Below are positions 6,482-14,788 of a stretch of 41,603 nt of DNA, piece by piece (position 1 is the first letter of the stretch; every line of letters starts with the position of its first letter). This DNA is from Bacteroidaceae bacterium. GTDB lineage: Bacteria > Bacteroidota > Bacteroidia > Bacteroidales > Bacteroidaceae. The stretch is from contig JAEEGS010000058.1 of assembly GCA_016280445.1 (NCBI GenBank), forward strand, positions 1-41,603. The letters run 5' to 3'. A program made the position numbers and the translations under genes. A model generated the notes under the pieces. It made no database searches, had not been told where the DNA came from, and saw only the letters and a list, made by a program, of their open reading frames with translations.

Positions 6482-8725
6482 TCATATACGAGAGACTTCT
6501 TTCACGTCTTGTATGACACGAAGACCCGCGATGATTTCATCCGTCTCCTTCGTGTCGTGTACAACCATCTGAATGGTGCACTCAAAGATGCCATCTTCAC
6601 AGGTCACCTCCAACTTGTGGATATTGACACCATGCAACTGGGAAATAACCTGAGTCATCTCGTGAAGCAGACCCAATTTGTCGAAACCTCTCACACGTAT
6701 ACTCACAGGGAACAAGGCCTTACCGCCCGTCTTCCATTCCGCACCTAACACACGATTGCCATGATTGGCTTTCAGTTTCTCGGCTTTCGGACACTGCAAC
6801 TTATGAATGATGACATGTTTTTCATCATCAATGTATCCCATGACCGTATCACCTGGGATGGGCTTGCAACAATCACACAACGTGTACTTCTTCTGAAGCG
6901 TCTCTTCTGTCAATGACAGAATTTGTTTCTTATCGAAATTGGGACCAATCTTCTCTTTTCCACCCGTCTGACCCTGCTTGGCCGACTTCTTGCCGAAAGA
7001 GAAGAGGCGTTTCCACCCTGCCACCTCATTCTTCTGCCTCAACGCATCTGCGTCAGAGCGTCCCAACTGCACCTTACCTTCTGCGATGGCCACATACAAG
7101 GCATCAGGCTTAGCAAGATTGTGTATGGTACACAACTTATCAATAATGAGGGTATCTTTCGGAAGGTCATTCGCTTTCAAGAATTCATCAAGCATCGCTT
7201 CTCCCCTCTTGCGATATTCACGCTCTTCCTTGCGAAGAATGGAGAGTATCTTTGTCGTGGCTTTGGCAGTCGTGGCAATATTGAGCCACTCACGGGTGGG
7301 ATGAACAGACTTTGAGGTCAGAATCTCTACCTGGTCACCACTTTGGAGCACATAACTGATGGGTTCAAGTTTGTGATTCACCTTGGCACCTATACAATGG
7401 CTACCCACAAAGGTGTGGATGCTGAAGGCAAAGTCAAGCGTGGTGCTACCTGCCGGCATCGTGCGCAGTTCACCTTTCGGAGTGAAGACAAAAATCTCGG
7501 AAGCAAAGAGGTTCAACTTGATGGTGTCAAGAAAATCCATCGCATCAGGCTGTGGATCATCCAGTATCTCCTTGATGGTAGCCAACCACTTGTCCAGTTC
7601 AAGTTCCGAAGCTGTTTCTGTCTTATCACCATCTTTGTATTTCCAATGCGCGGCGAAACCCTTCTCCGCTATATCATCCATACGACGTGAACGGATTTGC
7701 ACTTCAATCCATTCACCCTTTTTCGACATCAGTGTCACGTGAAGTGCCTGATAGCCATTGGCCTTGGGATGGCTCACCCAATCACGCGTCCGATCCGGGT
7801 GAGATGTATATATCTTACAGAGTTTCACATAGATGTCAAAACAATCATTCAGTTCCGTATCTATGTCAACAGGGTCGAAAATGATACGAACAGCCAGAAT
7901 ATCATAGATTTCTTCGAAAGGAATGTGTTTCGTCTGCATCTTATGCCAAATCGAATACGGCGACTTGACACGCTGCTTGATTTCGTACGTGATGCCCAAA
8001 CTGTTCAACTGCTTACGGATTGGCGCCGCAAACTCTGTGAACACCGTGTCACGCTCCATCTTCGTGGCCTCCAATTTACTTTCAATCTCCGCATACTCCT
8101 TAGGATGCTCAAACTTGAAACTCAAATCCTCCAACTCCGTCTTGATGGAATTGAGGCCCAGTCTGTTGGCTAACGGAGCATAGATGTAGAGCGTTTCCCC
8201 CGCAATCTTGTATTGCTTGTTGACGGCCTGACTGCCCAGTGTTCGCATGTTGTGCAAACGGTCGGCAATCTTAATGAGGATAACACGGATGTCATCACTC
8301 ATCGTGAGAAGCAGTTTCTTGAAGTTCTCAGCCTGTGCTGACGCATGATCGCCAAAGATACCACCAGAGATTTTGGTAAGACCATCAACAATCTGGGCTA
8401 TCTTTGGCCCAAACATGTTCTCGATATCTTCGACCGTATAGTCGGTATCTTCGACCACATCGTGTAGAAGAGCGGAACAGATAGACGTAGAGCCAAGGCC
8501 TATTTCACAGCATACAATCTTGGCCACTGCTATGGGGTGCATGATGTATGGTTCTCCCGACAAACGGCGCACACCCTTATGAGCATGCTTCGCAAAGTTG
8601 AACGCTTTGGTTATAATCTCAACTTTTTTGCGATGCTTGCTGGCAAGATAAGCCTCTATCAAGCTTTGAAACTCATCATTGACCATCTGTTCGTCATTCT
8701 CAAAACTCGTCATCACTGCATCCAT
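6482..8725 (-). CDS. rel: Bifunctional (p)ppGpp synthetase/hydrolase
   Basis: Makes (p)ppGpp from ATP and GTP/GDP and also hydrolyses it, setting the stringent response. The 747 residues hold all expected domains. An HD hydrolase (about 30-190) has intact metal ligands: His63, His88-Asp89 in LHDVVEDTD, and Asp155 in KIADRLHN. A synthetase domain (about 250-365) has PYSIWHKM, RDWVSHPKANGYQALH and catalytic-site Glu341 in EVQIRS. Then come a TGS domain (about 410-472), a linker with two close cysteines (CDCC), and a C-terminal ACT domain (about 673-747). The intact HD site argues for a bifunctional Rel/SpoT and against a RelA-type synthetase. The specificity motif reads RTRD where proteobacterial and actinobacterial enzymes have RFKD. 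The gene is last in the parA-parB-DUF5683-MltD cluster. Confidence 0.95.
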   Translation of the reverse strand: MDAVMTSFENDEQMVNDEFQSLIEAYLASKHRKKVEIITKAFNFAKHAHKGVRRLSGEPYIMHPIAVAKIVCCEIGLGSTSICSALLHDVVEDTDYTVEDIENMFGPKIAQIVDGLTKISGGIFGDHASAQAENFKKLLLTMSDDIRVILIKIADRLHNMRTLGSQAVNKQYKIAGETLYIYAPLANRLGLNSIKTELEDLSFKFEHPKEYAEIESKLEATKMERDTVFTEFAAPIRKQLNSLGITYEIKQRVKSPYSIWHKMQTKHIPFEEIYDILAVRIIFDPVDIDTELNDCFDIYVKLCKIYTSHPDRTRDWVSHPKANGYQALHVTLMSKKGEWIEVQIRSRRMDDIAEKGFAAHWKYKDGDKTETASELELDKWLATIKEILDDPQPDAMDFLDTIKLNLFASEIFVFTPKGELRTMPAGSTTLDFAFSIHTFVGSHCIGAKVNHKLEPISYVLQSGDQVEILTSKSVHPTREWLNIATTAKATTKILSILRKEEREYRKRGEAMLDEFLKANDLPKDTLIIDKLCTIHNLAKPDALYVAIAEGKVQLGRSDADALRQKNEVAGWKRLFSFGKKSAKQGQTGGKEKIGPNFDKKQILSLTEETLQKKYTLCDCCKPIPGDTVMGYIDDEKHVIIHKLQCPKAEKLKANHGNRVLGAEWKTGGKALFPVSIRVRGFDKLGLLHEMTQVISQLHGVNIHKLEVTCEDGIFECTIQMVVHDTKETDEIIAGLRVIQDVKEVSRI

Positions 8726-8811
8726 AAGCCTTTTCTTTTAAATGTTACTATTATCAGGAGAAGAAGGGCATCCCTCTTGGGGCAAAGAAGGAGAAGATAA
8801 GACTGCTCGGT

Positions 8812-10191
8812 CTACTTGACACGGACTGATTGTCCTGGATGTATCACATCTCCCTTCAGACCATTCATTTTCTTCAACTTCGCAACCGTCGTTCCATTTT
8901 TCTTTGCAATGCTCGAGAGTGTGTCACCACTTTTCACCGACACACTTTGAGTTCGCTGTTTGCGAGAACGAGTGTCACGGGATGAACGTGACTTCTTGTC
9001 CGCTGAACGACTCTTTGATTTAGAGGAACGACTGGAACTTGCATTGGAACGGCTGGAACTCGTATAGGAACGAGAGTCACTTGCCGTGGTAGCAGCCCTT
9101 TCATCCGATGCCTCTTCCACATCACTCACCACTGATCTGCGAGTGGAGGTAAGGAACGCAGCGCTACCAGGAGTGACGCCATATATGCTATCCTCTTTCA
9201 CCAAGAACTCTTCTATAGTTCCAGCAGGCAAACGAAGCACATAATCTGCAGGGACAATATCTTTACGATACTGAGGATTGATGGCACGAAGTTCATCTAT
9301 TGTTATGTTACATTTTGAGGCAATCTGGGAGAATTTCACATCTCTCTGAACCACAACAGTATCTGACTCAAGAGGAAGAGAGGCTTCATGAGGAACTATT
9401 CCATGCTCACAATAATAGTTCATAATATATGTTGCTGCAATAAAAGCAGGTACATATCCTCTTGTCTCACGAGGCAGCCTGTCATAAATAGACCAGAAGT
9501 CTGCTCCATCCTGATTGCCAGAGCGTATAAGGGCTTTCTGAACATTTCCTTCACCACAATTGTAAGCAGCTATGGCCAAACTCCAGTCACCAAACATTCC
9601 ATAAAGCCTGCTAAGGTATTGCGCTGCTGCTTCACTTGCTTTGATGGGGTCGCGACGCTCATCCACCAACGTATTCACTTCCAAACCATAACGTTTTCCT
9701 GTTGCCAACATGAACTGCCAAAGTCCAGCAGCACCAACAGGTGACGTAGCAGATGGGCGTAATCCGGATTCGATTACCGGAAGATATTTCAATTCCAGTG
9801 GCAAGCCATGGCGTTCCAAAGCCTCTTCGAAAATGGGATTATAGAAATTGGAGGAGCCCAACATGATGGCCACAGAATTTTTCATGCGGGTGCTATACGT
9901 GTCAATATATTTCCTTGTCACATCGTTCAAGGGCAGATCTATCGTTGTCGGGATGCGAGAAAGACGGCTCACAAGCACGGAGTCCGAATATGACAACACA
10001 CGACTTGTGCCTGTTCCTGCAGTCAGGTTTGTTGCGTTAGTATAGTCTGACATCAACTCATCCTCGCTGACCAAAATTCCTTCTGGCATATCAACAGCCT
10101 CTACCTTGATGGTATCAGTCACATCTTCTTGAGCATAGCCCCAAGATACAAACAAAACGGACAAACACGTTACTAAAAGTTTTTTATTCAT
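8812..10191 (-). CDS. MltD-like lytic transglycosylase with LysM domains
   Basis: A secreted 459-residue murein hydrolase that would cleave the MurNAc-GlcNAc bond. A signal peptide (residues 1-20, ending GYA before Gln) is followed by an SLT domain at about 110-255. The catalytic Glu is Glu141 in PVIESGLRPSA, with supporting motifs GAAGLWQFM and AIAAYNCGEGNV. A degenerate LysM repeat lies at about 281-322 and a clear one at 416-459 (VKSGDTLSSIAKK). The two are separated by a Ser/Arg-rich low-complexity linker (about 365-412), probably disordered. The Gln after the cleavage site means this is not a lipoprotein, unlike E. coli MltD. It lies 44 nt after the DUF5683 gene and 86 nt before rel. Confidence 0.92.
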   Translation of the reverse strand: MNKKLLVTCLSVLFVSWGYAQEDVTDTIKVEAVDMPEGILVSEDELMSDYTNATNLTAGTGTSRVLSYSDSVLVSRLSRIPTTIDLPLNDVTRKYIDTYSTRMKNSVAIMLGSSNFYNPIFEEALERHGLPLELKYLPVIESGLRPSATSPVGAAGLWQFMLATGKRYGLEVNTLVDERRDPIKASEAAAQYLSRLYGMFGDWSLAIAAYNCGEGNVQKALIRSGNQDGADFWSIYDRLPRETRGYVPAFIAATYIMNYYCEHGIVPHEASLPLESDTVVVQRDVKFSQIASKCNITIDELRAINPQYRKDIVPADYVLRLPAGTIEEFLVKEDSIYGVTPGSAAFLTSTRRSVVSDVEEASDERAATTASDSRSYTSSSRSNASSSRSSKSKSRSADKKSRSSRDTRSRKQRTQSVSVKSGDTLSSIAKKNGTTVAKLKKMNGLKGDVIHPGQSVRVK

Positions 10192-10235
10192 ATAATATAT
10201 TTAAATTAGGTTTTCGATAAACAAGTCTTGACGAC

Positions 10236-11036
10236 TCAGAAATTCAGGCTACATTGCAAACCGTAAGAACATGACTTATGGTTCCGCATGGCTGAATACT
10301 TATCATTTATCACCGCAGGATGCACCTTCAACGTCAAATCGCGCGAGATATCAAAACTTGACAACTCTGCGTCCACATAAGCATCAATGATGGAGAGCGC
10401 ATACACTCCTATCATACAAAACATACTCAAATCACGATATCGACGGTAATAATTTTTCTTCCTCTTGAATATCTCTTGCAAACGGGTTTTATTGCCATTA
10501 ATGTCGTAGCGTTTGGAGATAAAGTTCTCATAACTCTTGGTGTTCTCATCGCTATCCATAATGTCTATATATGCCTGAGAATAATCCCGATACATCGTAT
10601 TGTTCCAATTTAAGGCATACAGACATCCTATGAATCCGCCATATATCAACGGAAGTTTCCAGTATTTACGATTGTATATCTGACCTCCACCCGGAAAGAT
10701 AATCGCCAACCACAGGGCTTTCTTGGGGTCTGGGATAAACCGTTCTCTCTTCGTATGAGAAAGGCGCGACTTCAAAGAGTCTTCCGTCAAAAAGAAATGG
10801 ACAGATGTGGTGTCAGCCGCCCGCTGAACCAACAACTCCAACTCTTCCTCGTCTATCACGACAGAATCAATAGAAGCCTCTTGCTGGACATCTTCCTCAT
10901 CAAGCGTGTCTATCTTCAGAGTGTCACCCACTTGTTCTTTCTCCTGAAAAGAAAGCATTGACATACCCATCTCTGTCTCAGCCTCTTGCGAGTATCCGCT
11001 GAGGGAGAAGAACATCGCCATCATGACCATGTTCAT
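10236..11036 (-). CDS. DUF5683 domain protein
   Basis: A 266-residue envelope protein of the Bacteroidetes family DUF5683, function unknown. A Met-rich hydrophobic N terminus ends SGYSQ, consistent with a signal peptide. An acidic stretch follows (about 30-70), then the family core PDPKKALWLAIIFPGGGQIYNRKYWKLP with two or three hydrophobic helices (about residues 110-150 and 205-225). The ATG at 11036 is chosen: it starts the signal-like sequence 37 nt after the parB stop. A GTG at 11144 would overlap parB by 71 nt and add residues without a signal character. Position between parB and a lytic transglycosylase is conserved in Bacteroidales and suggests an envelope role, but nothing in the sequence fixes it. 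Confidence 0.82.
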   Translation of the reverse strand: MNMVMMAMFFSLSGYSQEAETEMGMSMLSFQEKEQVGDTLKIDTLDEEDVQQEASIDSVVIDEEELELLVQRAADTTSVHFFLTEDSLKSRLSHTKRERFIPDPKKALWLAIIFPGGGQIYNRKYWKLPLIYGGFIGCLYALNWNNTMYRDYSQAYIDIMDSDENTKSYENFISKRYDINGNKTRLQEIFKRKKNYYRRYRDLSMFCMIGVYALSIIDAYVDAELSSFDISRDLTLKVHPAVINDKYSAMRNHKSCSYGLQCSLNF

Positions 11037-11073
11037 CACTTGATATGTATGTCCTAACGTTCTCAAAATAGCC

Positions 11074-11958
11074 TTATTTTTGGAATAGCGACACCAGACG
11101 ACGCAAATCATCCGTATCTTTAAAAGGTATGGTAAGTCGGCCACTGCCTTGGGATGAACAGGAAATCTTCACATTCGCGCTTAAGAGTTGTGACAATTGG
11201 TTGCGCACAGCCTCCATTTCTTCATTCGATTGTTTGAGAGCACCCTGGCCTCCACGAAGTGCTTTCACTTCATTTCCAGCGTTAATCCCCTTAATGATCT
11301 CTTCCACCTGACGAACGGAATACCCTTTATGCTGTATCTCATTGAAAAGTTTCACCTGATCTTTAGGATCATCGAGTGCGAGCAAAGCTCTGGCATGTCC
11401 CGTATCTATACGATGATTCTGGATAGCCACCTGCACTGGTGCGGGCAATTTCAGCAGACGGAGATAGTTAGCCACCGTCGCGCGTTTCTTCCCCACACGC
11501 TCACTCAACCTCTCTTGTGTCAACTTATAGGCATCTATCAGATGTTGATAGGCCAACGCGATTTCTATCGAGTTAAGATCTTGGCGCTGAATGTTCTCCA
11601 CTAACGCCATCTCCATCATGTTCTCGTCATCAGCCGTACGAATATATGCGGGAACAGTCTTCAGCCCTACCCTTTGTGATGCTCGCCAGCGACGTTCACC
11701 AGCAATAATCTGATATCGTCCATTGTCCAAAGCACGCAAGGTGATAGGTTGGATAATACCGATCTCCGAAATGGAGTCTGCCAACTCTTGAAGCGCCTCC
11801 TCATCAAACTCAATACGAGGCTGATTCGGATTACGTTCTATCAAATTGATATCTATTTCATTGATGGTTGACGAGCCTTCGGTATGTATCTCTTCCGTAG
11901 AGATCAGTGCGTCCAAACCACGCCCCAACGGGGAACCAAACTTCTTTCTAACAGCCAT
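11074..11958 (-). CDS. parB: Chromosome partition protein ParB
   Basis: ParB is a CTP-dependent DNA clamp that loads at parS sites and spreads along DNA to organise the origin region. The 294 residues include the N-terminal CTPase motifs, among them GERRWRAS (87-94) and ENIQRQDL (121-128), the helix-turn-helix near residues 150-175 (ERVGKKRATVANYLRLL), and a C-terminal dimerisation segment rich in Leu. The N terminus KKFGSPLGRGLDALI is the part that stimulates ParA ATPase in other systems. It lies 32 nt after parA. No perfect parS palindrome is seen nearby; two half-site-like GTGGAAC copies lie in the parA promoter. Confidence 0.96.
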   Translation of the reverse strand: MAVRKKFGSPLGRGLDALISTEEIHTEGSSTINEIDINLIERNPNQPRIEFDEEALQELADSISEIGIIQPITLRALDNGRYQIIAGERRWRASQRVGLKTVPAYIRTADDENMMEMALVENIQRQDLNSIEIALAYQHLIDAYKLTQERLSERVGKKRATVANYLRLLKLPAPVQVAIQNHRIDTGHARALLALDDPKDQVKLFNEIQHKGYSVRQVEEIIKGINAGNEVKALRGGQGALKQSNEEMEAVRNQLSQLLSANVKISCSSQGSGRLTIPFKDTDDLRRLVSLFQK

Positions 11959-11990
11959 GTTTCTTCCTCCACTTTTATCTTATTTACCTT

Positions 11991-12758
11991 CTACTTTTTA
12001 TCATGAGCCACAATCTCCTTGGCCAATGAGATATAATTTTTAGCACCGTTTGAGGTAGCATCGTACAAAATGCATGGAATACCATGACTCGGCGCCTCCG
12101 ACAACTTAACATTTCGCTGTATCACCGTGTTGAAGACCAACTCCTGGAAATGGCGTTTCACCTCCTCATAAATCTGGTTAGCAAGACGGAGACGAGAATC
12201 AAACATGGTCAGCAGGAACCCTTCTATCTCCAAGCGAGTGTTCAATTTCGACTTGATGATTTTAATGGTGTTCAGCAACTTGCTGATTCCCTCAAGAGCA
12301 AAATACTCACATTGTACTGGAATAATCACTGAATCTGCCGCTGTCAGAGAGTTCACCGTAATGATGCCCAAAGACGGAGAACAGTCAATCAAAATATAAT
12401 CATACTCTGAACGTAACGGATCAAGAATTCGCTTCAGAACCATCTCCCGCTTCTCCACATTCAACATCTCTATCTCAGCGCCTACCAAGTCAATGTGACT
12501 CGGTATCACATCCAACCCATCCACATCTGTCGTATATATAGCAGAATGAGGATCCGCCTCACTAACGATACAATCATATATTGACGTATCAACCTGTTGA
12601 ATATCAACACCCAATCCAGAAGATGCATTTGCCTGCGGGTCAGCATCCACCACCAACACCTTCTTTTCGAGCGCAGCGAGACTCGCTGCAAGATTGATGG
12701 CAGTTGTAGTTTTACCCACACCACCCTTTTGATTGGCCATTGCAATAATTTTTCCCAT
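11991..12758 (-). CDS. parA: Chromosome partition ATPase ParA
   Basis: ParA (Soj) binds DNA non-specifically as an ATP-bound dimer and drives segregation of ParB-parS complexes. The 255 residues carry the deviant Walker A motif KGGVGKTT at 11-18, with Lys11 as signature lysine, then VVDADPQANASSGLG (Walker A') and LIDCSPSLG (Walker B). There is no N-terminal helix-turn-helix extension, as expected for the small chromosomal type. It is the first gene of the operon that continues through parB, DUF5683, the lytic transglycosylase and rel. The promoter at 12788-12819 gives a leader of roughly 25 nt. Confidence 0.97.
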   Translation of the reverse strand: MGKIIAMANQKGGVGKTTTAINLAASLAALEKKVLVVDADPQANASSGLGVDIQQVDTSIYDCIVSEADPHSAIYTTDVDGLDVIPSHIDLVGAEIEMLNVEKREMVLKRILDPLRSEYDYILIDCSPSLGIITVNSLTAADSVIIPVQCEYFALEGISKLLNTIKIIKSKLNTRLEIEGFLLTMFDSRLRLANQIYEEVKRHFQELVFNTVIQRNVKLSEAPSHGIPCILYDATSNGAKNYISLAKEIVAHDKK

Positions 12759-12787
12759 GTCTTTTTCCTTTCATTCAATTCACTATG

Positions 12788-12819
12788 CAAAGTTACGCAT
12801 TTTCTGTGGAACGAACAAA
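12788..12819 (-). promoter_or_regulatory. Promoter for the parA operon
   Basis: Read on the minus strand, TTTG (12819-12816), 20 bp, TAACTTTG (12795-12788). Two plus-strand GTGGAAC copies (12806-12812 and 12829-12835) lie on either side of the -33 box. Confidence 0.8.
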
Positions 12820-12835
12820 AAGAGTTGCGTGGAAC
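12806..12835 (+). promoter_or_regulatory. Possible ParA/ParB operator (two GTGGAAC half-sites)
   Basis: GTGGAAC occurs twice, 23 bp apart. The second has the minus-strand context TGTTCCACG, which matches the left nine bases of the B. subtilis parS consensus; the right half does not match. The placement across the parA -33 box would suit autorepression. This is inference only. Confidence 0.3.
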
Positions 12836-12895
12836 ATAAATGTTTTTACATACTTTAGCACAGAAACGATTCTTTCCTGCAAGGCTGAAGACAAA

Positions 12896-12937
12896 CAAAA
12901 AAAGCACTTGATGTTTTATCCACATCAAGTGCTTTTT
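12896..12937 (-). terminator. Terminator of the tRNA-Pro/tRNA-Val unit
   Basis: GCACTTGATG (12904-12913) pairs perfectly with CATCAAGTGC (12923-12932), loop of 9 nt. A-rich left and T-rich right flanks make it work in either direction. On the minus strand it follows tRNA-Val. The loop contains TTATCCACA by chance or otherwise. Confidence 0.9.
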
Positions 12938-12996
12938 ACCTCTAATTTGTGAACACTGACGGAGTGTTTTCAACGAACCGTCATCTCTCCACTCTG

Positions 12997-13071
12997 TGGG
13001 CGCTGACGGATTCGAACCGCCGACCCTCTGCTTGTAAGGCAGACGCTCTGAACCAGCTGAGCTAAGCGCCC
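12997..13071 (-). tRNA. tRNA-Val (anticodon TAC)
   Basis: Acceptor stem 13065-13071 with 12998-13004. The anticodon loop reads CTTACAA with stem TCTGC/GCAGA, and the T loop TTCGAAT is present. The discriminator is A, and CCA is not encoded. It follows tRNA-Pro by 7 nt in the same transcript. Confidence 0.97.
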
Positions 13072-13078
13072 GTGTTGG

Positions 13079-13151
13079 TCGGGATGACACGACTCGAACG
13101 TGCGACCCCTTGGTCCCAAACCAAGTATACTACCAACTGTACTACATCCCG
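13079..13151 (-). tRNA. tRNA-Pro (anticodon TGG)
   Basis: Acceptor stem 13145-13151 with 13080-13086. The anticodon loop reads TTTGGGA between CTTGG and CCAAG, and the T loop is TTCGAGT. The discriminator A is followed directly by CCA, unlike the other two tRNAs here; this may be chance. Confidence 0.97.
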
Positions 13152-13201
13152 ATTTTCAACTTTTTACGCTGCTTTCAAGCCTTCTTTTCTCAAAAGCAGT
13201 G

Positions 13202-13233
13202 CAAAGGTACTGCTTTTTTCCGAACGTACCAAA
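13202..13233 (-). promoter_or_regulatory. Promoter for tRNA-Pro/tRNA-Val
   Basis: Read on the minus strand, TTTG (13233-13230), 20 bp, TACCTTTG (13209-13202). Expected initiation is near 13196, about 45 nt before tRNA-Pro. Confidence 0.85.
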
Positions 13234-13300
13234 TAAAAGTCTCCTTTTTTTTCAAAACTCTTGAAAAAACAAGGAAGGAAACGAAGAAAAGAGAAAAAAG

Positions 13301-13332
13301 AAAGGGAATGTGCTCACTGGCACATTCCCTTT
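13301..13332 (-). terminator. Terminator of the OmpA-type gene
   Basis: A perfect 12-bp stem (13301-13312 with 13321-13332) with an 8-nt loop, followed on the minus strand by a T/C-rich run. It lies 36 nt after the stop codon. Confidence 0.9.
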
Positions 13333-13367
13333 TGCTTAAGTGACAAGCACTTTATCTAATCACTTTC

Positions 13368-14537
13368 TTATTTGAAAGAGATGACAGCACGACGGTTGAG
13401 GTTGAATGGTTCAACTTCGTTTACACCACCGACAGCCTTAACTTCGATGTTAGAACGGCTAACGCCGAGGTTAACGAGTTCTTCAGCAACAGCCTGAGCA
13501 CGAGCCTCAGAAAGTTTCTGGTTGTAAGCAGAAGAACCAGTCTTGCTATCAGCAGAACCTGTTACGACAATCTTAGCGCCAGAGTTCTTAGCAGCAGCAG
13601 CAACAGCCTCGATGTTGATCAGATCCTTCTTAGAGTTCAACTTAGCAGAGTTGAGGTCGAAGAATACAGAAGTAGCAGAGAATGTAGGAGCTACAGTTGG
13701 GCACTTGTGGTTAGCCCACTTTGCGAGTTCTGCACGCAGACGAGCGTTCTCATCCTGCTCAGCCTTGAGCTGTGCACGGAGAGCAGCGAGCTTAGCGCAT
13801 GCCTCAGCAGAAAGAGCCTCGTAGTCGTCGAGAGAAACAGCCTTTGACCAACCAGTCTTACCGATGTTGTAAGTGATACCGAGGTCTACACCTGCGATGT
13901 TGTTAGCACAGAAAGCGCTGTACTTGGTATTCCAGTAAGGAATGAAGTCATCAGTTGTCCATGCATAAGACACGTCAGCATAAACACCTACACGCTTTGA
14001 AATCTTCCAAGCAGACTCGAAACCTACACCCAGAGTTGGAGCATAAGCGTTAGTGCCGAAGTTACGGATAAGACCCATGCGTGGGAAGAAAATAAGATTC
14101 CAAACGCGAGACTCGTTGTAACCGCAGAAGATGTTGCTGAGGTTGAACTCAGTATCGAACAAGAGCTGAGCATAACCACCCTTGCAGCCGTTAGGAGCTT
14201 CCCAAACGTGATCTGCATTGCGGAAAGCGTGGTGGAATGCACCGTTCTCCCAGTTGAGCTTCAGACGAGCACCAATGCTTGGAGCGAACCACTTACCAAC
14301 AGCAATGTCAAGGCCATAAGTACGACCATCGTGCCAGTCCTTTTTCAAAAGGCTACCATAACGATAAGAACTAACTACATTCATATCAATACCAGCCTGA
14401 ACGAACCAGTTTGACCAGAAAGAGTTGGTAGCAACACTGTACTTGCTAGTTGCTGGTGTTGCGAATTCGTCGCACTGTGCATTAGCAGCAACAGTACCAA
14501 GGCTTACAAAAGCCAACGCCATCAATAACTTTTTCAT
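13368..14537 (-). CDS. OmpA-family outer membrane protein
   Basis: A 389-residue outer-membrane protein that would tether the outer membrane to peptidoglycan. A signal peptide (residues 1-20, ending ANA before Gln) is followed by an eight-strand-like beta barrel (about 22-230) with alternating aromatic residues. Next is a short coiled coil rich in Ala, Glu and Leu (about 236-275). The C-terminal OmpA peptidoglycan-binding domain (about 280-389) contains SVFFDLNSAKL, TGSADSKTG and KLSEARAQAV. The closing NLNRRAVISF supplies the Arg that usually contacts diaminopimelate. Codon use is strongly biased to a small set, unlike its neighbours, indicating high expression. It is a single-gene unit with a long leader and a strong terminator. 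Confidence 0.93.
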   Translation of the reverse strand: MKKLLMALAFVSLGTVAANAQCDEFATPATSKYSVATNSFWSNWFVQAGIDMNVVSSYRYGSLLKKDWHDGRTYGLDIAVGKWFAPSIGARLKLNWENGAFHHAFRNADHVWEAPNGCKGGYAQLLFDTEFNLSNIFCGYNESRVWNLIFFPRMGLIRNFGTNAYAPTLGVGFESAWKISKRVGVYADVSYAWTTDDFIPYWNTKYSAFCANNIAGVDLGITYNIGKTGWSKAVSLDDYEALSAEACAKLAALRAQLKAEQDENARLRAELAKWANHKCPTVAPTFSATSVFFDLNSAKLNSKKDLINIEAVAAAAKNSGAKIVVTGSADSKTGSSAYNQKLSEARAQAVAEELVNLGVSRSNIEVKAVGGVNEVEPFNLNRRAVISFK

Positions 14538-14697
14538 AATACTTTTTTTAATTTAAAATGAAACAATAATTTTTATTCGCTTTACTTCTTTCTTTTTTAC
14601 AGTGCGTCAAGCACCATAAGACGGTATGAAATATCGCCCTAATGGGCATAATCCACACGATTTGAATGCAAAGTTATACAATTTCCTTTATTCCAAC
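14538..14697 (-). promoter_or_regulatory. Promoter and long leader of the OmpA-type gene
   Basis: TAACTTTG (14676-14669 on the minus strand) is a perfect -7 box. The best -33 candidate is GTTG (14697-14694) at a short 17-bp spacing. Initiation near 14663 gives a leader of about 125 nt. The leader contains a small GCCC/GGGC hairpin (about 14634-14646) and an AT-rich stretch just before the start codon. Confidence 0.65.
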
Positions 14698-14712
14698 CAT
14701 ACAAAAAACAAA

Positions 14713-14758
14713 AAAAATGTAAAAAAAAACGGATTTTTTTTGTTTTTTTTACATTTTT
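14713..14758 (-). terminator. A/T-rich hairpin downstream of mutL
   Basis: An almost pure A/T inverted repeat of about 17 bp (14713-14730 with 14742-14758, one bulged A). The loop is mainly T. On the minus strand it is followed by more T-tracts, as in a terminator, and it sits 30 nt beyond the mutL stop, directly upstream of the ompA promoter. Confidence 0.6.
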
Positions 14759-14788
14759 CATACAAATCAGCCTTTCTTCGTGCATTTT

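Noticed and set aside
11074-11144. Longer DUF5683 protein starting at a GTG inside parB
   Set aside because: The extra 36 residues do not form a signal peptide and overlap parB by 71 nt. The ATG at 11036 gives a plausible signal peptide without overlap.
12781-12840. Full parS site
   Set aside because: Only half-site similarity is visible; no 16-bp palindrome of the TGTTTCACGTGAAACA type is present in or near parAB.
12916-12924. Perfect DnaA box TTATCCACA near parA
   Set aside because: It is a single copy inside a terminator loop. Isolated copies also occur within coding DNA (18852, 31514, 41158), there is no cluster or A/T-rich unwinding region, and dnaA is not here, so it does not mark an origin.
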